Counted from the first letter of the stretch, positions 16,146 to 25,307 are shown. The stretch is DNA of 64,000 nt from Paenibacillus xylanilyticus (GCF_009664365.1 NZ_CP044310.1:390501-454500); one strand, 5' to 3'. Translations and numbers: made by a program. The notes: generated by a model not told the origin, from the sequence alone.

Positions 16146-16337
16146 ATGAAAGGACCAAGTCAGGTTGTGGACCAGATTGAACGAAACAGGCAAGAATTAA
16201 GTCGTTTGGCGGAGCATCATGGCATGCAAGACTACAAAGTCCTTCAACAATCGATGGTACTGGACGAACTGATTAATGAATATAACCGTTTTAAATATAG
16301 AAAACAACAATATAGGAACAGACAGCCGATTGCATAA
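16146..16337 (+). CDS. Spo0E-like aspartyl-phosphate phosphatase
   Basis: A 63-residue protein of two helices. The second carries QQSMVLDELINEYNR, matching the SxxLD signature of the Spo0E family, which removes phosphate from Spo0A and so holds back sporulation. Small size and lack of membrane segments fit Spo0E/YisI/YnzD proteins. ATG at 16146 has GGGGG 8 bases before it; a GTG at 16137 is possible but overlaps the ribosome site. It is transcribed alone. Its stop codon lies in the loop of the terminator that follows. Confidence 0.85.
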   Translation: MKGPSQVVDQIERNRQELSRLAEHHGMQDYKVLQQSMVLDELINEYNRFKYRKQQYRNRQPIA

Positions 16338-16352
16338 TGCAGTCGGCTTTTT
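16323..16352 (+). terminator. Terminator overlapping the Spo0E-like stop codon
   Basis: AGCCGATTGCA / TGCAGTCGGCT with the stop codon TAA as its three-base loop, then five T. Confidence 0.8.
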
Positions 16353-16433
16353 AGTTTCAAGAAAACGACGTAGTATTATTCCATCCACTGGTAAAGACAT
16401 CTCGTCTTATTGAATTAATTAGTTCATAGAAAT

Positions 16434-16467
16434 AGTCGACTGTAGAGCGGTACAGTCGGCTTTTTTT
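16434..16467 (+). terminator. Second, similar terminator
   Basis: AGTCGACTGTA / TACAGTCGGCT with loop GAGCGG, then seven T. Its right arm and T-run resemble the terminator 100 bases upstream. No gene lies between the two; a short RNA ending here, or a duplicated terminator, are both possible. The remaining stretch to 16634 holds no supported gene. Confidence 0.7.
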
Positions 16468-16634
16468 GTTTTTCATTGAAGGGAGGGTTGGTTTATCTTG
16501 AAATTCCATACCAATCCCAGTGTTGGCAGGATAGCCAACCATCAATGAAACTCGTTATGATATACGCCAACTATATATCCAGCGTAGTTTTTGAAGGTGA
16601 TTCATGAATGACAGAAGTGGGAGGGATCCATTAA

Positions 16635-18467
16635 ATGGACAAGGTGCTAGGTTGTTCAACAAGAAACATGAACCTGCGTACGAAGCTGCTGGTGTTGTTC
16701 GTTGTTCTCACTTTGCTTCCGCTATGTTTGCAGGGAGTGGTCAACTATTACCATTTTTCACAGACAATTGATCGAAAAACCGAGCAGTTCACCATTGATA
16801 TGATCCGGCAGATCAACACCAATCTGAATCGGCTGTTGAAGGATTTCGAGCGTATATCGCTCTTGCCGCTCTATGATCAGACGGTGCTGAGTATTCTGGG
16901 AAAGTACAACGCCCCAATGGGGACTGCTACTTGGGCAAGGTCCGACGATTACTTGAAGATGAAGCTCTATACTTCGGGTCAGGCCTATGATCGTCTGGAA
17001 ATTCGCGGCATTCACTTGATCTCGAACAGTGGCATTCTGTTCTCCAATCTGGATTCATTGGCGGTGAAGCCGGTATGGGACAGTAGGCAGGATCATTGGT
17101 TTGCAGAGTTGGACGGATCGGAGGGAGAGTGGCGACTGCTCCCTCCGCATCATCCGAGCTATTACACAGACAAGGTTGAAGAAGCCTATATCTCCGTTGC
17201 CCGAGAGCTTCGTGATCCAGGCACGCTTAAACGACTGGGATATATTCTGATTGATATCCGGCTGGACGCCTTCCGCCAGCTGCTCTCCAATCTGAATTTT
17301 GAGGAAAATGCGAGTCTCATGATTGTGGACAGTAAACAGCGGCTTGTGTTTGAGCGAACTTCACTCGGTGGAAAATCCACATACAATCAGCTGCTGCAGC
17401 TGGAGCAGCTTCAAGACTATGCAGGAAATCAAAAGGTGGAATTGGATGGGAGCTCCTATCTGTATGTACGGCACCACTCGAATTATTCCGGGTTATCAGT
17501 CATTAGCCTTACACCCATTTCTGTCATTCAAAAGGAATCGGGGAAAATGCTTTCGTTCACTTTTGGGTTCGCTATTCTGTGCATGGCGGGCGTAGCCATT
17601 CTGGCGGCTCTTATATCCTATCGTGTAACAAGGCCGTTAATCAGCCTGAAGCAAAATATGATTCGGGTGGAGCAGGGTGACTTTACCCAGCGTGTGGCAA
17701 GTTTCGGCAGTGATGAATTCGGACAGATTGGCCGGGGGTTTAATCGAATGATGGAAGAGATTCACCGCTTGTTTAACGAGGTGTTTCTACTCGGTATTCG
17801 AGAACGGGAAGCAGAGCTGTCGGCACTGCAAAGTCAGATCCATCCTCACTTTATATACAATACGCTGGAGTCCATTAATATGATGGCCATCCGCAGGAAG
17901 CATGCAGAAGTGTCCAGCATGGTGACGGCGCTGGGCAAGCTGCTGCGTTACACCATTGATAAGGTGGATCGAATCGTACTCCTTCAGGAGGAATTAGCTT
18001 TTGTGCAATCATATGTACGCATTCAACAGGTGCGTTATAACGGAAGGCTGCAGGTAATTTTTGAAGTTGAAGAAGAGGTCATGGATGGTTTAATTCCCAA
18101 GCTGATTTTGCAGCCGCTCGTGGAGAACGCAGTATACCATGGAATTGAAGAGCAGGAGGATGGAGGAATGATTTGGATATCGGCCTTGAAGTTTGATCAG
18201 GAGCTGCTGCTTACCGTTCGAGATAATGGTAAAGGTCTAAGCCAAGAAGAGATTGACCAATGGAACGAGTCATTCTCCCAGCTCCCCTCGAGTGAATTCC
18301 TGCGTTGTAATGCTGGAGGTCATTTAGGGCTCACCAATATAGCACAACGGCTCCATCTTATTTATGGACAAGGCGCCAGTCTGAGTGTTGATGGAAGTCT
18401 CGGGCAGGGTCTGGCTGTCACAATTACTATACCGCTGCAGGAGAAAGGGGATAACGTGCATGTATAG
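16635..18467 (+). CDS. YesM-family sensor histidine kinase
   Basis: A 610-residue membrane kinase. One membrane segment near residues 17-37, an extracytoplasmic sensor region of about 260 residues, a second segment near 305-325, a HAMP linker (ISLKQNMIRVEQGDFTQRV), then the His_kinase domain with phospho-acceptor in SQIHPHFIYNTLESINMMA near residue 405, and an ATPase domain (PKLILQPLVENAVYHGI, then RDNGKGLS). It overlaps the downstream AraC-type response regulator by 8 bases. Such pairs usually sense an extracellular sugar and switch on the adjacent ABC importer. The ATG follows GGGAGGGA. Confidence 0.92.
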   Translation: MDKVLGCSTRNMNLRTKLLVLFVVLTLLPLCLQGVVNYYHFSQTIDRKTEQFTIDMIRQINTNLNRLLKDFERISLLPLYDQTVLSILGKYNAPMGTATWARSDDYLKMKLYTSGQAYDRLEIRGIHLISNSGILFSNLDSLAVKPVWDSRQDHWFAELDGSEGEWRLLPPHHPSYYTDKVEEAYISVARELRDPGTLKRLGYILIDIRLDAFRQLLSNLNFEENASLMIVDSKQRLVFERTSLGGKSTYNQLLQLEQLQDYAGNQKVELDGSSYLYVRHHSNYSGLSVISLTPISVIQKESGKMLSFTFGFAILCMAGVAILAALISYRVTRPLISLKQNMIRVEQGDFTQRVASFGSDEFGQIGRGFNRMMEEIHRLFNEVFLLGIREREAELSALQSQIHPHFIYNTLESINMMAIRRKHAEVSSMVTALGKLLRYTIDKVDRIVLLQEELAFVQSYVRIQQVRYNGRLQVIFEVEEEVMDGLIPKLILQPLVENAVYHGIEEQEDGGMIWISALKFDQELLLTVRDNGKGLSQEEIDQWNESFSQLPSSEFLRCNAGGHLGLTNIAQRLHLIYGQGASLSVDGSLGQGLAVTITIPLQEKGDNVHV

Positions 18468-19236
18468 CGTTTTGCTTGTAGAAGATGAGAGGGTTATCCT
18501 CGACGGGTTACGAGAGTTGATTATTCAGACAGCTCCTGAGTTTCGCGTTATTGGTGAGGCTTCTGGAGGAACTGAGGCTCTGGATTTTATGAGAAGTAAT
18601 GTGCCTGATGTACTGATTACGGATATTCGCATGCGAGAAATGGATGGACTAACCCTGGTATCCAAAGCGCGGGAAATGTACCCCGAACTGCTGATCATCG
18701 TCATCAGCGGCTATGGCGAGTTTGAGTATGCGCGCAGAGCGATGGAATATGGCGTACTGAATTACCTGCTGAAACCAGTGGAACTCCAAGAGTGGGTTAC
18801 CGCCATTCATAAAATTCAATTGCTGCTGAACCGCAGGTACGGCATTTCATCCAGCCAGACGTTAGATACAACGAAGGAAGCACAGTGTAACAGTGGAGAT
18901 ACCCGGAAGACGATTCGTGATGTAAAGGAATATATCAGGCTTCACCCGGATGGAGATCTGCGCCTGCAGACCGTAGCAGCAATTGTTCATCTGAACCCAA
19001 CCTACCTAAGCCAGCTCTTCAAAAATGAAACGGGGATAACCTTTTCCGAATACATCGCTGAGGTGCGCATGGAGCGGGCCAAGTGGCTGTTGGTCAACAC
19101 CCAACTGAAAATCTATGACGTAGCGAGGTTGTCCGGACATCAGAGTCCCAAACACTTCATGCTGGTGTTCAAACAGCAGGTGGGTTGGACGGCAGGGGAA
19201 TATCGGAACCGATTCAGTACGGATGAGCAGCTATAG
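18460..19236 (+). CDS. YesN-family response regulator (AraC type)
   Basis: A 258-residue regulator: receiver domain residues 1-120 with acidic pocket EDE at 8-10 and phospho-acceptor Asp55 (VLITDIRM), then an AraC-type double helix-turn-helix at 155-258 (LQTVAAIVHLNPTYLSQLFKNE and IYDVARLSGHQSPKHFMLVF). It is shorter than the usual 350-540 residues of YesN proteins, because the middle linker domain is reduced to about 35 residues. It probably activates the importer operon starting at 19365. Confidence 0.92.
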   Translation: MYSVLLVEDERVILDGLRELIIQTAPEFRVIGEASGGTEALDFMRSNVPDVLITDIRMREMDGLTLVSKAREMYPELLIIVISGYGEFEYARRAMEYGVLNYLLKPVELQEWVTAIHKIQLLLNRRYGISSSQTLDTTKEAQCNSGDTRKTIRDVKEYIRLHPDGDLRLQTVAAIVHLNPTYLSQLFKNETGITFSEYIAEVRMERAKWLLVNTQLKIYDVARLSGHQSPKHFMLVFKQQVGWTAGEYRNRFSTDEQL

Positions 19237-19293
19237 CAGGTGTCCTACAGCATAAGTCCTTGAAAAATCGTACCATTTCTATAGCTGGCGTGA

Positions 19294-19322
19294 TTTAGAA
19301 CAATTGATTCCTTCGCTATAAT
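19294..19322 (+). promoter_or_regulatory. Promoter of the ABC importer operon
   Basis: -10 TATAAT (19317-19322) is perfect; the best -35 at 17 bases is poor (TTTAGA). A weak -35 fits an activator-dependent promoter, here presumably driven by the YesN-type regulator. Confidence 0.5.
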
Positions 19323-19364
19323 TTGGTTGCACGTGTACACCACTAAGCCACAAGGGGGATTTCC

Positions 19365-20657
19365 ATGAAAAAAGCAGGATGGATGTTCATGCTCGTATTC
19401 ATCATTGTTGCATTAACTGGCTGTGCAGGCTCCAATTCCGGTAGTGACCCTGAGAATGCATCCGTAGGAGATGAAGAGGTTGAACTGAAGTTCATGATGT
19501 GGGGAAATCAGGCGCACATGGACGTCTATAACAAATTGATTGATAGCTTCACACAGGAAAATCCGGGCATCAAGGTGACGATGGAATCCGTACCCTTTGC
19601 GGAATACCAGCAAAAAATATCTGTGCTTGCAGCTGGCGGCTCGCTACCGGATATTGCCTGGGTCTCCGAACGGATGATTCCACAATTCAAATCCAATCAC
19701 ATTCTGGCAGACGTATCCGAATTCAAGGATGATGCAGAGTTCAAGCTGGATGACTATATTCCAAGTACGCTGGATCTGTTTCGGGATGGTGAACAACTGC
19801 TTGGCTTGCCGTTCTCCACGCCTCCGGTCGTCATGTTCTACAACAAATCGCTATTCGACCAGGCTGGCCTTACAGATCCCAACACTCTCGCCGCTCAAGG
19901 ACAATGGACGTGGGAGCGATTTGAAGAGACAGCGAAGACGATTGCCAGCAAGGAAGCAACAAACCGAATTTACGGTGCCAACTTTTTTCGCGATTGGAAG
20001 ACTTGGGCTGTTCTTTCCTCCTATTCCTGGTCCAATGGCAGCGGACCTTTTGATGAGAGCATGACGAAGTTTACCTGGAATGATCCTTATGGTGTGCAAA
20101 CCTTGGAATTGCTTGAACGGATGATGTTCACCGATGAGTCGCACCCGAAGGCAGGCGAGCAGGTCAGCTTCGATGCTGGTAATGTGGGAATGTTCTTCGA
20201 CAACTACAGCTACGTGTCCAAAGCAAGAGAGATTGTGGACTTCGAGTGGAGTATTGCCCCGATGCCTTCAGGATCTCAGGGCAGTGTGCCCATGCTGGGT
20301 CAGGCGGGATATGCCATGTTTAATGACAGCAAACATCCCGAAGAAGCAAAGAAACTGCTGAAGTTTTTTGCTAGTGAACAGGGAATTCAGGCCACGGCAA
20401 CCTACTTTGTTCCTCCGCGTACCTCTGTGCTGAATTCGGATGTTTTCATTAATCAGCCGAATAATCCTAGCAAGGAACATATTGTTCAGGCAGTCATTGA
20501 TGAAATGCCGAAAGCTCGCTTGATTCCGGGCCATATTCGCTGGCAAGACATCGACAATGCGGTATTGCAGGGTTTCGATCGATTATTTGCCCGTTTAGCC
20601 ACACCTCAGGATAATCTGAAGCAGATGCAGGAAGAGATTCAAGGCCTGCTGCAATAA
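19365..20657 (+). CDS. Sugar ABC transporter substrate-binding lipoprotein
   Basis: A 430-residue family 1 solute-binding protein. Signal peptide with lipobox VALTGC puts the lipid-bearing cysteine at residue 20; a short Ser/Gly/Asp linker follows. The mature domain begins VELKFMMWGNQAHMDVYNKLIDSFTQENPGIKV, typical of CUT1 sugar-binding proteins, and holds LLGLPFSTPPVVMFYNKSLFDQAG. It catches the substrate outside the membrane for the two permeases at 21415 and 22313. No ATPase gene is in the operon, as is common for CUT1 systems served by a shared MsmX-type ATPase. The sugar is not identifiable from sequence. Confidence 0.92.
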   Translation: MKKAGWMFMLVFIIVALTGCAGSNSGSDPENASVGDEEVELKFMMWGNQAHMDVYNKLIDSFTQENPGIKVTMESVPFAEYQQKISVLAAGGSLPDIAWVSERMIPQFKSNHILADVSEFKDDAEFKLDDYIPSTLDLFRDGEQLLGLPFSTPPVVMFYNKSLFDQAGLTDPNTLAAQGQWTWERFEETAKTIASKEATNRIYGANFFRDWKTWAVLSSYSWSNGSGPFDESMTKFTWNDPYGVQTLELLERMMFTDESHPKAGEQVSFDAGNVGMFFDNYSYVSKAREIVDFEWSIAPMPSGSQGSVPMLGQAGYAMFNDSKHPEEAKKLLKFFASEQGIQATATYFVPPRTSVLNSDVFINQPNNPSKEHIVQAVIDEMPKARLIPGHIRWQDIDNAVLQGFDRLFARLATPQDNLKQMQEEIQGLLQ

Positions 20658-20689
20658 TTAATAATGGCATATCTAAAGGAGGTAACGGT

Positions 20690-21382
20690 ATGGGGCAATT
20701 GGAAGAAGCGCTGAACGGACAACGCATGTTGCTTGTAGTTAGCCTACGCGCTAACGATGCAGCACTGGCCCGGGCAGCCATTGAAGAAGGGGCAGATGCA
20801 CTAAAAGTACATTGCAATGTCGGACACCGCGCCAGTGGGAATCATTTTGGTCCGCTGGATGAATACATTGAAAACTTCCGTGAAATCCGCTCCCAATTCA
20901 ACGGTCCGCTTGGAGTGGTCCCGTCGGGTAGCATTGATGGGATTCAACGGGAAGATGTGATCAGGCTTTCCGGTTTGGGTTTTGATTTCTATTCCATATA
21001 TGCTCACCATTTACCATCCTTCATGCTGGGTGAGCTCGGTCTGGATAAAACATTCGCGATCAATGAACACTACGATCCTTCCCTGGTTAAGGAGGCTAAA
21101 CATTTTGGTTTTACCGCGTTGGAAGCATCAATTGTTCCTGGAGAAGAGTATGGGACATCGCTAAGCTTCGCAGATGTCCTCCGGTATCGGCGGTTAGTGA
21201 TGCAAGCAGAGCTTCCGGTGTTGGTCCCTTCCCAGAGGAGACTGGTACAGGAGGATGTGCAGGTGCTGCATGATACGGGGGTTAAGGCGATTATGCTCGG
21301 GGCCGTCGTAACAGGTAAAACGGAGGAGCAGCTGCGAAAAGCCGTTAACGCGTTTCGCAATGCCATGGACAAACTGAAGTAG
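20690..21382 (+). CDS. TIM-barrel protein of unknown function
   Basis: A 230-residue protein with the alternating strand/helix pattern of a small phosphate-binding TIM barrel: LLVVSLRAND, AIEEGADALKVHCNVG, GPLGVVPSGS, GFDFYSIYAHHLPSF, ALEASIVPG, LPVLVPSQR and VKAIMLGAVVTG look like successive strand ends. It recalls epimerase and aldolase barrels such as NanE, but the signature residues of NanE are not seen. Being between the binding protein and the permeases of a sugar importer, it probably acts on the imported compound. AAAGGAGG precedes the ATG. Function not assigned. Confidence 0.75.
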   Translation: MGQLEEALNGQRMLLVVSLRANDAALARAAIEEGADALKVHCNVGHRASGNHFGPLDEYIENFREIRSQFNGPLGVVPSGSIDGIQREDVIRLSGLGFDFYSIYAHHLPSFMLGELGLDKTFAINEHYDPSLVKEAKHFGFTALEASIVPGEEYGTSLSFADVLRYRRLVMQAELPVLVPSQRRLVQEDVQVLHDTGVKAIMLGAVVTGKTEEQLRKAVNAFRNAMDKLK

Positions 21383-21414
21383 AAGGAAGACGGATGAGAT
21401 GAGGAGGGCCAGCG

Positions 21415-22329
21415 TTGACCAATTCACGCAAATATTCAGGAAGAGGACCGCTTGCAAGAGAGGCCCAGATTGCAGGATGGCTATTCGTATCTCCGATGGT
21501 TCTTGGTTTTACTCTGCTGCTGCTCTTTCCCATGGGCCTTGCGTTATACATGAGCTTGACCGATTGGCCATTGCTCGGAGACCATCACTTTATTGGGCTG
21601 AATAACTACCGCGAGATCATGGTAGATCAGATGTTCTGGCGGGTACTGGGAAACACCGTATATTTCACAGCTGGACTTGTTCCGCTCAATATCGTGCTGG
21701 CGCTTTTGCTGGCTTTGCTGTTATCCAAAAGTCTGCGTGGCATCGGAGTATTCCGCACTGCCATCTTCGTTCCGGTCATGACGTCACTTGTTGTGTGGGC
21801 CATTGTGTGGAAGCTTATGTATGCGACAGAGTCGGGACTGATCAATCAGCTTCTGTTGATGATAGGCATCAAAGGACCGGCTTGGCTCTACAATCAGGAT
21901 CTGGCGATGCCCGCGGTGATTGTGACCAGTGTGCTAAAAAATGTTGGCCTAAATATGGTACTGTTCATAGCCGCAATTCAGCAGGTACCCAGATCACTGT
22001 ACGAAGCGGCCAAACTGGATGGTGCAGGCAAGCAGAAGACTTTTTTTCATGTGACGCTTCCAATGATTACACCTACAGTATTTTTGACCGTGGTCATGAC
22101 GGTCATTGGATCGCTCAAAGTGTTTGGGCAGATTTATGTAATGACACAGGGAGGTCCAAGCAATAGCACCAAGGTGTTAGTCTATTACATCTGGGAAAAG
22201 GCTTTTAAACTGTTTCAATTCGGCTATGCTTCCGCATTGGCGTATGTGCTATTTTTTATCGTAATGATTCTGACGCTGCTGCAATGGCAGCTGCGAAAGA
22301 GGTGGGTTTTCAATGAAGGCGATGCCTAA
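21415..22329 (+). CDS. Sugar ABC transporter permease 1
   Basis: A 304-residue CUT1 permease with six predicted membrane segments (first at AGWLFVSPMVLGFTLLLLFP). The EAA loop that docks the ATPase reads LYEAAKLDGAGKQKTFFHVTLPMI near residues 195-215. The start codon is TTG at 21415, supported by GAGGAGGG upstream. The gene overlaps the second permease by 17 bases, so the two are translationally coupled. It forms a heterodimeric channel with the next gene. Confidence 0.93.
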   Translation: MTNSRKYSGRGPLAREAQIAGWLFVSPMVLGFTLLLLFPMGLALYMSLTDWPLLGDHHFIGLNNYREIMVDQMFWRVLGNTVYFTAGLVPLNIVLALLLALLLSKSLRGIGVFRTAIFVPVMTSLVVWAIVWKLMYATESGLINQLLLMIGIKGPAWLYNQDLAMPAVIVTSVLKNVGLNMVLFIAAIQQVPRSLYEAAKLDGAGKQKTFFHVTLPMITPTVFLTVVMTVIGSLKVFGQIYVMTQGGPSNSTKVLVYYIWEKAFKLFQFGYASALAYVLFFIVMILTLLQWQLRKRWVFNEGDA

Positions 22330-23167
22330 GCCATCTGTTCATACAGCAGGAGGGGCAGTGGGTACGTATTTATTGCTGACCTTGATCTCGCTGATCATGA
22401 TTGTACCCTTTATTTGGATGATATCCACATCGTTCAAGGAGCCTCAGAGTATATTTACGTATCCACCGCAGTGGATACCGGAAACATTTCGATTTCAGAA
22501 TTACATCGATGTCTTTCGATTAATTCCATTCCATCGTTTTTATTTGAATAGTGCGTATATTGCTGTTTTGGTTGTCCTGGGCACGGTATTCTTCGCCTCC
22601 CTTGCAGGATATGCTTTCGCCAAAATTCCATTCAAGGGCCGCAATGTGGTATTCCTTGTGTTACTAAGTGCCATGATGATTCCTCATGAGGTGACAGCAA
22701 TCCCGATGTTTTTGTTTATGCGGCAGCTGGGCTGGATTGATACACATCTCCCGCTGATTTTACTTCCAATCTTCGGGGCAGGTGGTGTATTCGGAATCTT
22801 TGTGATGCGACAGTTTTTTATTACGGTCCCAACTGAACTGGAGGAAGCAGCAATGATTGATGGCTGCAGCAGGTTCCGGATATATGCGCGCATCATGCTG
22901 CCGATTGCCAAACCTGGCATGGCGACGCTGACGATCTTTACCTTTGTCACCATTTGGAATGAGTTTTTTGACCCGTTAATTTTCATCAATTCACGCGAGT
23001 TAATGACGTTACCGCTAGGCTTGTCCCTGTTTACGGATGAAGTGGGTACGGCCTGGCAATATTTGATGAGTGCTACGGTTATGGCGACTATGCCATTGCT
23101 GATTGTCTTTTTCATAGCTCAACGGCGATTCATTGAGGGTGTTGCGATGACAGGACTCAAAGAATAG
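22313..23167 (+). CDS. Sugar ABC transporter permease 2
   Basis: A 284-residue partner permease of the CUT1 type. Six membrane segments are predicted, starting with TYLLLTLISLIMIVPFIWMI. The EAA loop is ELEEAAMIDGCSRFRIYARIMLPIAKPG near residues 180-205. The C-terminal QRRFIEGVAMTGLKE is a close match to the usual ending of this family. Start ATG at 22313 within the end of the previous gene. Confidence 0.93.
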   Translation: MKAMPKPSVHTAGGAVGTYLLLTLISLIMIVPFIWMISTSFKEPQSIFTYPPQWIPETFRFQNYIDVFRLIPFHRFYLNSAYIAVLVVLGTVFFASLAGYAFAKIPFKGRNVVFLVLLSAMMIPHEVTAIPMFLFMRQLGWIDTHLPLILLPIFGAGGVFGIFVMRQFFITVPTELEEAAMIDGCSRFRIYARIMLPIAKPGMATLTIFTFVTIWNEFFDPLIFINSRELMTLPLGLSLFTDEVGTAWQYLMSATVMATMPLLIVFFIAQRRFIEGVAMTGLKE

Positions 23168-23195
23168 TCAGCTAAACAAGGAGAGGAGGAGTAGA

Positions 23196-24551
23196 ATGAA
23201 CGACCTAAGGAGCATGAAGACAGAACAAGCGGATGTTGTCATTGTGGGTGGAGGCCCTGCTGGCATTGCGGCGGCAATCGCTGCCGGACGACAAGGCGTG
23301 CGTACGGTGCTGGTAGAACGGTATGGGTTTGTTGGTGGAATGTCGACCGCAGCTATGGTCTATCCTTGGATGACATTTCACACGGAGAGCGGCGAGCAGG
23401 TAATTAGAGGTATCGCTCAGGAGATCGTTGACAGGTTGAAGGAGCGGGGAGGATCTCCAGGACATCTCCGCGATACAGTAGGATTTGTGCATAGCGTTAC
23501 ACCATACCATCCGGCCATTTATCAGGTGGTTGCAGCGGATATGCTGCAAGAGGCAGGTGTTCGGCTGTTGTTACACAGCTTCGTGGATGAAGTGGTTGCT
23601 CTGGAAAATCGGGTGGAAGCGGTTAGATTAACAAACAAATCGGGCCGAATGGAGCTTAGAGCAAAAGTATTTGTCGATACCAGTGGAGATGCAGATGCAG
23701 CTTATCTAGCTGGCGCTGCTATCGCAAAGGGACGGGATGGAGATCATCGGTCTCAGCCCATGACCATGAAATTTCGAATGCGTGGCGTTAACCTTGAGCG
23801 AGTAAAGCAGTATATTCTGGAGCACCCGGAAGATTTCTACGCCAAAACACCTGTTGCAGAGCTGGACCGTATTCCGTTAACCGGGGTGAGTGGTTTTTAT
23901 TCGCAATGGCAGAAGTCAGGTATTCCGATTAACCGTGATCAGGTGTTGTTTTTTACCGGGCCTGCTGAAGACGAAGTGTTGATTAACTGTACCAGGGTTC
24001 AAGGGTTGGATGCTACCGATGCAGAGGATCTGACTTCTGCTGAGCAGGAAGGCAGGAAGCAGGTACTCATGATTGCTGAGTTCTTGCAGCGCGATGTACC
24101 CGGATTCGAGCGGGCTTCGATTTCTGCAGTTGCTCCCCAGATTGGCATACGTGAATCGAGACGGATTATTGGACAGTATTCTTTGACGAGGGAAGACGTA
24201 GTTACGGGGCGAAAGTTTGACGATGTGATCGCCAGAAGTGGTTATCCCATTGATATTCATGATCCTTCTGGTCAAGGCGTAGCGGCTGCATTTATAGAAG
24301 GGGATGGAGCATACGATATTCCATATCGATGCCTGATCTCCAGCAATATCCGAAACCTGCTGGCAGCAGGACGCTGCATCTCTACCACGCATGAGGCCCA
24401 TGCTACGACAAGATTGACTCCCAGCTGCATGGCTACGGGGGAGGCAGCCGGAACATCAGCTGCATTGGCAGTGCAAATGAAGCTTGATCCACTGTCAATC
24501 CCGGTTGCTTTGCTGCAGAAAGAATTACGGCAAAATGGAGTGGCAATTTGA
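23196..24551 (+). CDS. FAD-dependent oxidoreductase (FAD_oxidored family)
   Basis: A 451-residue flavoprotein. The N-terminal dinucleotide fold is ADVVIVGGGPAGIAAAIAAGRQG with ERYGFVGGMST after it, the pattern of the FAD_oxidored/glucose-inhibited-division-like oxidoreductases often found beside sugar importers. A second FAD contact is NLLAAGRCISTTHEAHATTRL, and the end reads ATGEAAGTSAALAV. It probably oxidises the imported substrate or a derivative; reaction unknown. It is the last gene of the importer operon; GGAGAGGAGG precedes the ATG, and a strong terminator follows. Confidence 0.85.
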   Translation: MNDLRSMKTEQADVVIVGGGPAGIAAAIAAGRQGVRTVLVERYGFVGGMSTAAMVYPWMTFHTESGEQVIRGIAQEIVDRLKERGGSPGHLRDTVGFVHSVTPYHPAIYQVVAADMLQEAGVRLLLHSFVDEVVALENRVEAVRLTNKSGRMELRAKVFVDTSGDADAAYLAGAAIAKGRDGDHRSQPMTMKFRMRGVNLERVKQYILEHPEDFYAKTPVAELDRIPLTGVSGFYSQWQKSGIPINRDQVLFFTGPAEDEVLINCTRVQGLDATDAEDLTSAEQEGRKQVLMIAEFLQRDVPGFERASISAVAPQIGIRESRRIIGQYSLTREDVVTGRKFDDVIARSGYPIDIHDPSGQGVAAAFIEGDGAYDIPYRCLISSNIRNLLAAGRCISTTHEAHATTRLTPSCMATGEAAGTSAALAVQMKLDPLSIPVALLQKELRQNGVAI

Positions 24552-24576
24552 AATTGGAACCAATACGCAAATAATA

Positions 24577-24618
24577 AAGAGTCCAGCTAGACACAGCGAT
24601 GTGTTTAGCTGGACTCTT
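24577..24618. terminator. Terminator between importer operon and glnP
   Basis: AAGAGTCCAGCTA pairs with TAGCTGGACTCTT, with ACAC/GTGT extension, and short A/T runs on both sides. It can serve both converging operons. Confidence 0.85.
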
Positions 24619-24656
24619 ATGTGCATCCACAATGCCTTTCGATTGATCTAACCGAA

Positions 24657-25307
24657 TCAATTCATTCTTGCCTCAAGGCGCCGGGCTACGATGGAAAGGG
24701 TGTAGTTGATGACAAAATACAAGACCGCTGCGAGCAGGAGCGCCGGGATCACGTAATCGAAGCTCTGGCCGCCCAGGATCTGCACGTTGTGCATCAGCTC
24801 CGGTAAGGAGATGATAATGGCCAGGGACGTATCCTTCAGCAGGGAGATGAACTGACTGACCATCGGCGGCGACATGCGGCGCAGTGCCTGAGGCATAATG
24901 ATGCTGCCCAGGGTCTGTATATAGCTAAGACCGGAGGAACGGGCGGCTTCCACCTGTCCACGCTCAACCGATTTGAGACCGCTACGAACAATTTCGGCGA
25001 TCATGGCGCCTTCGAACAGGCTAAGCCCAACGACGGTAGACCAGAAGACGGACATCTTAATCCCCAGCTGGGGCAGGACAATATGAATGAAGAAGATGAT
25101 CAGCAGCAGCGGCAGGTTCCGAATCGTATCCACAATAACCGCAATGATCTGTGACAGGACCGGAATACGTGTATACCGGATGGTACCCAGCACGGTGCCG
25201 AGGACAAAGCTGAAGACGATTGACAGTCCTGCCACCTGCAAGGTGATCAGGAATCCATGCAGCAGGAAACGAAGGTTGGGCCAGGCATAAGCCCCGCTAA
25301 AGTCCAT
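24657..25307 (-). CDS. glnP: Amino acid (glutamine-type) ABC transporter permease
   Basis: A 216-residue polar amino acid permease of the HisM/GlnP family. About five membrane segments; the ATPase-docking loop is VERGQVEAARSSGLSYIQTLGSIIMPQALRR near residues 114-145. Last gene of a four-gene minus-strand operon in the order ATPase, binding protein, permease, permease, which is the order of Bacillus subtilis glnQHMP. Glutamine specificity is inferred from that order; glutamate or another polar amino acid is possible. GGAGG lies 10 bases upstream. Confidence 0.85.
   Translation of the reverse strand: MDFSGAYAWPNLRFLLHGFLITLQVAGLSIVFSFVLGTVLGTIRYTRIPVLSQIIAVIVDTIRNLPLLLIIFFIHIVLPQLGIKMSVFWSTVVGLSLFEGAMIAEIVRSGLKSVERGQVEAARSSGLSYIQTLGSIIMPQALRRMSPPMVSQFISLLKDTSLAIIISLPELMHNVQILGGQSFDYVIPALLLAAVLYFVINYTLSIVARRLEARMN

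Noticed and set aside
16357..16545. Minus-strand reading of 62 codons between the Spo0E-like gene and the kinase gene
   Set aside because: It runs through the second terminator and has no ribosome site at its start; low-complexity reading.
16500..16550. TTG-started 16-codon reading (KFHTNPSVGRIANHQ) after GGGAGGG
   Set aside because: Too short and without export signal or partner gene; likely chance.
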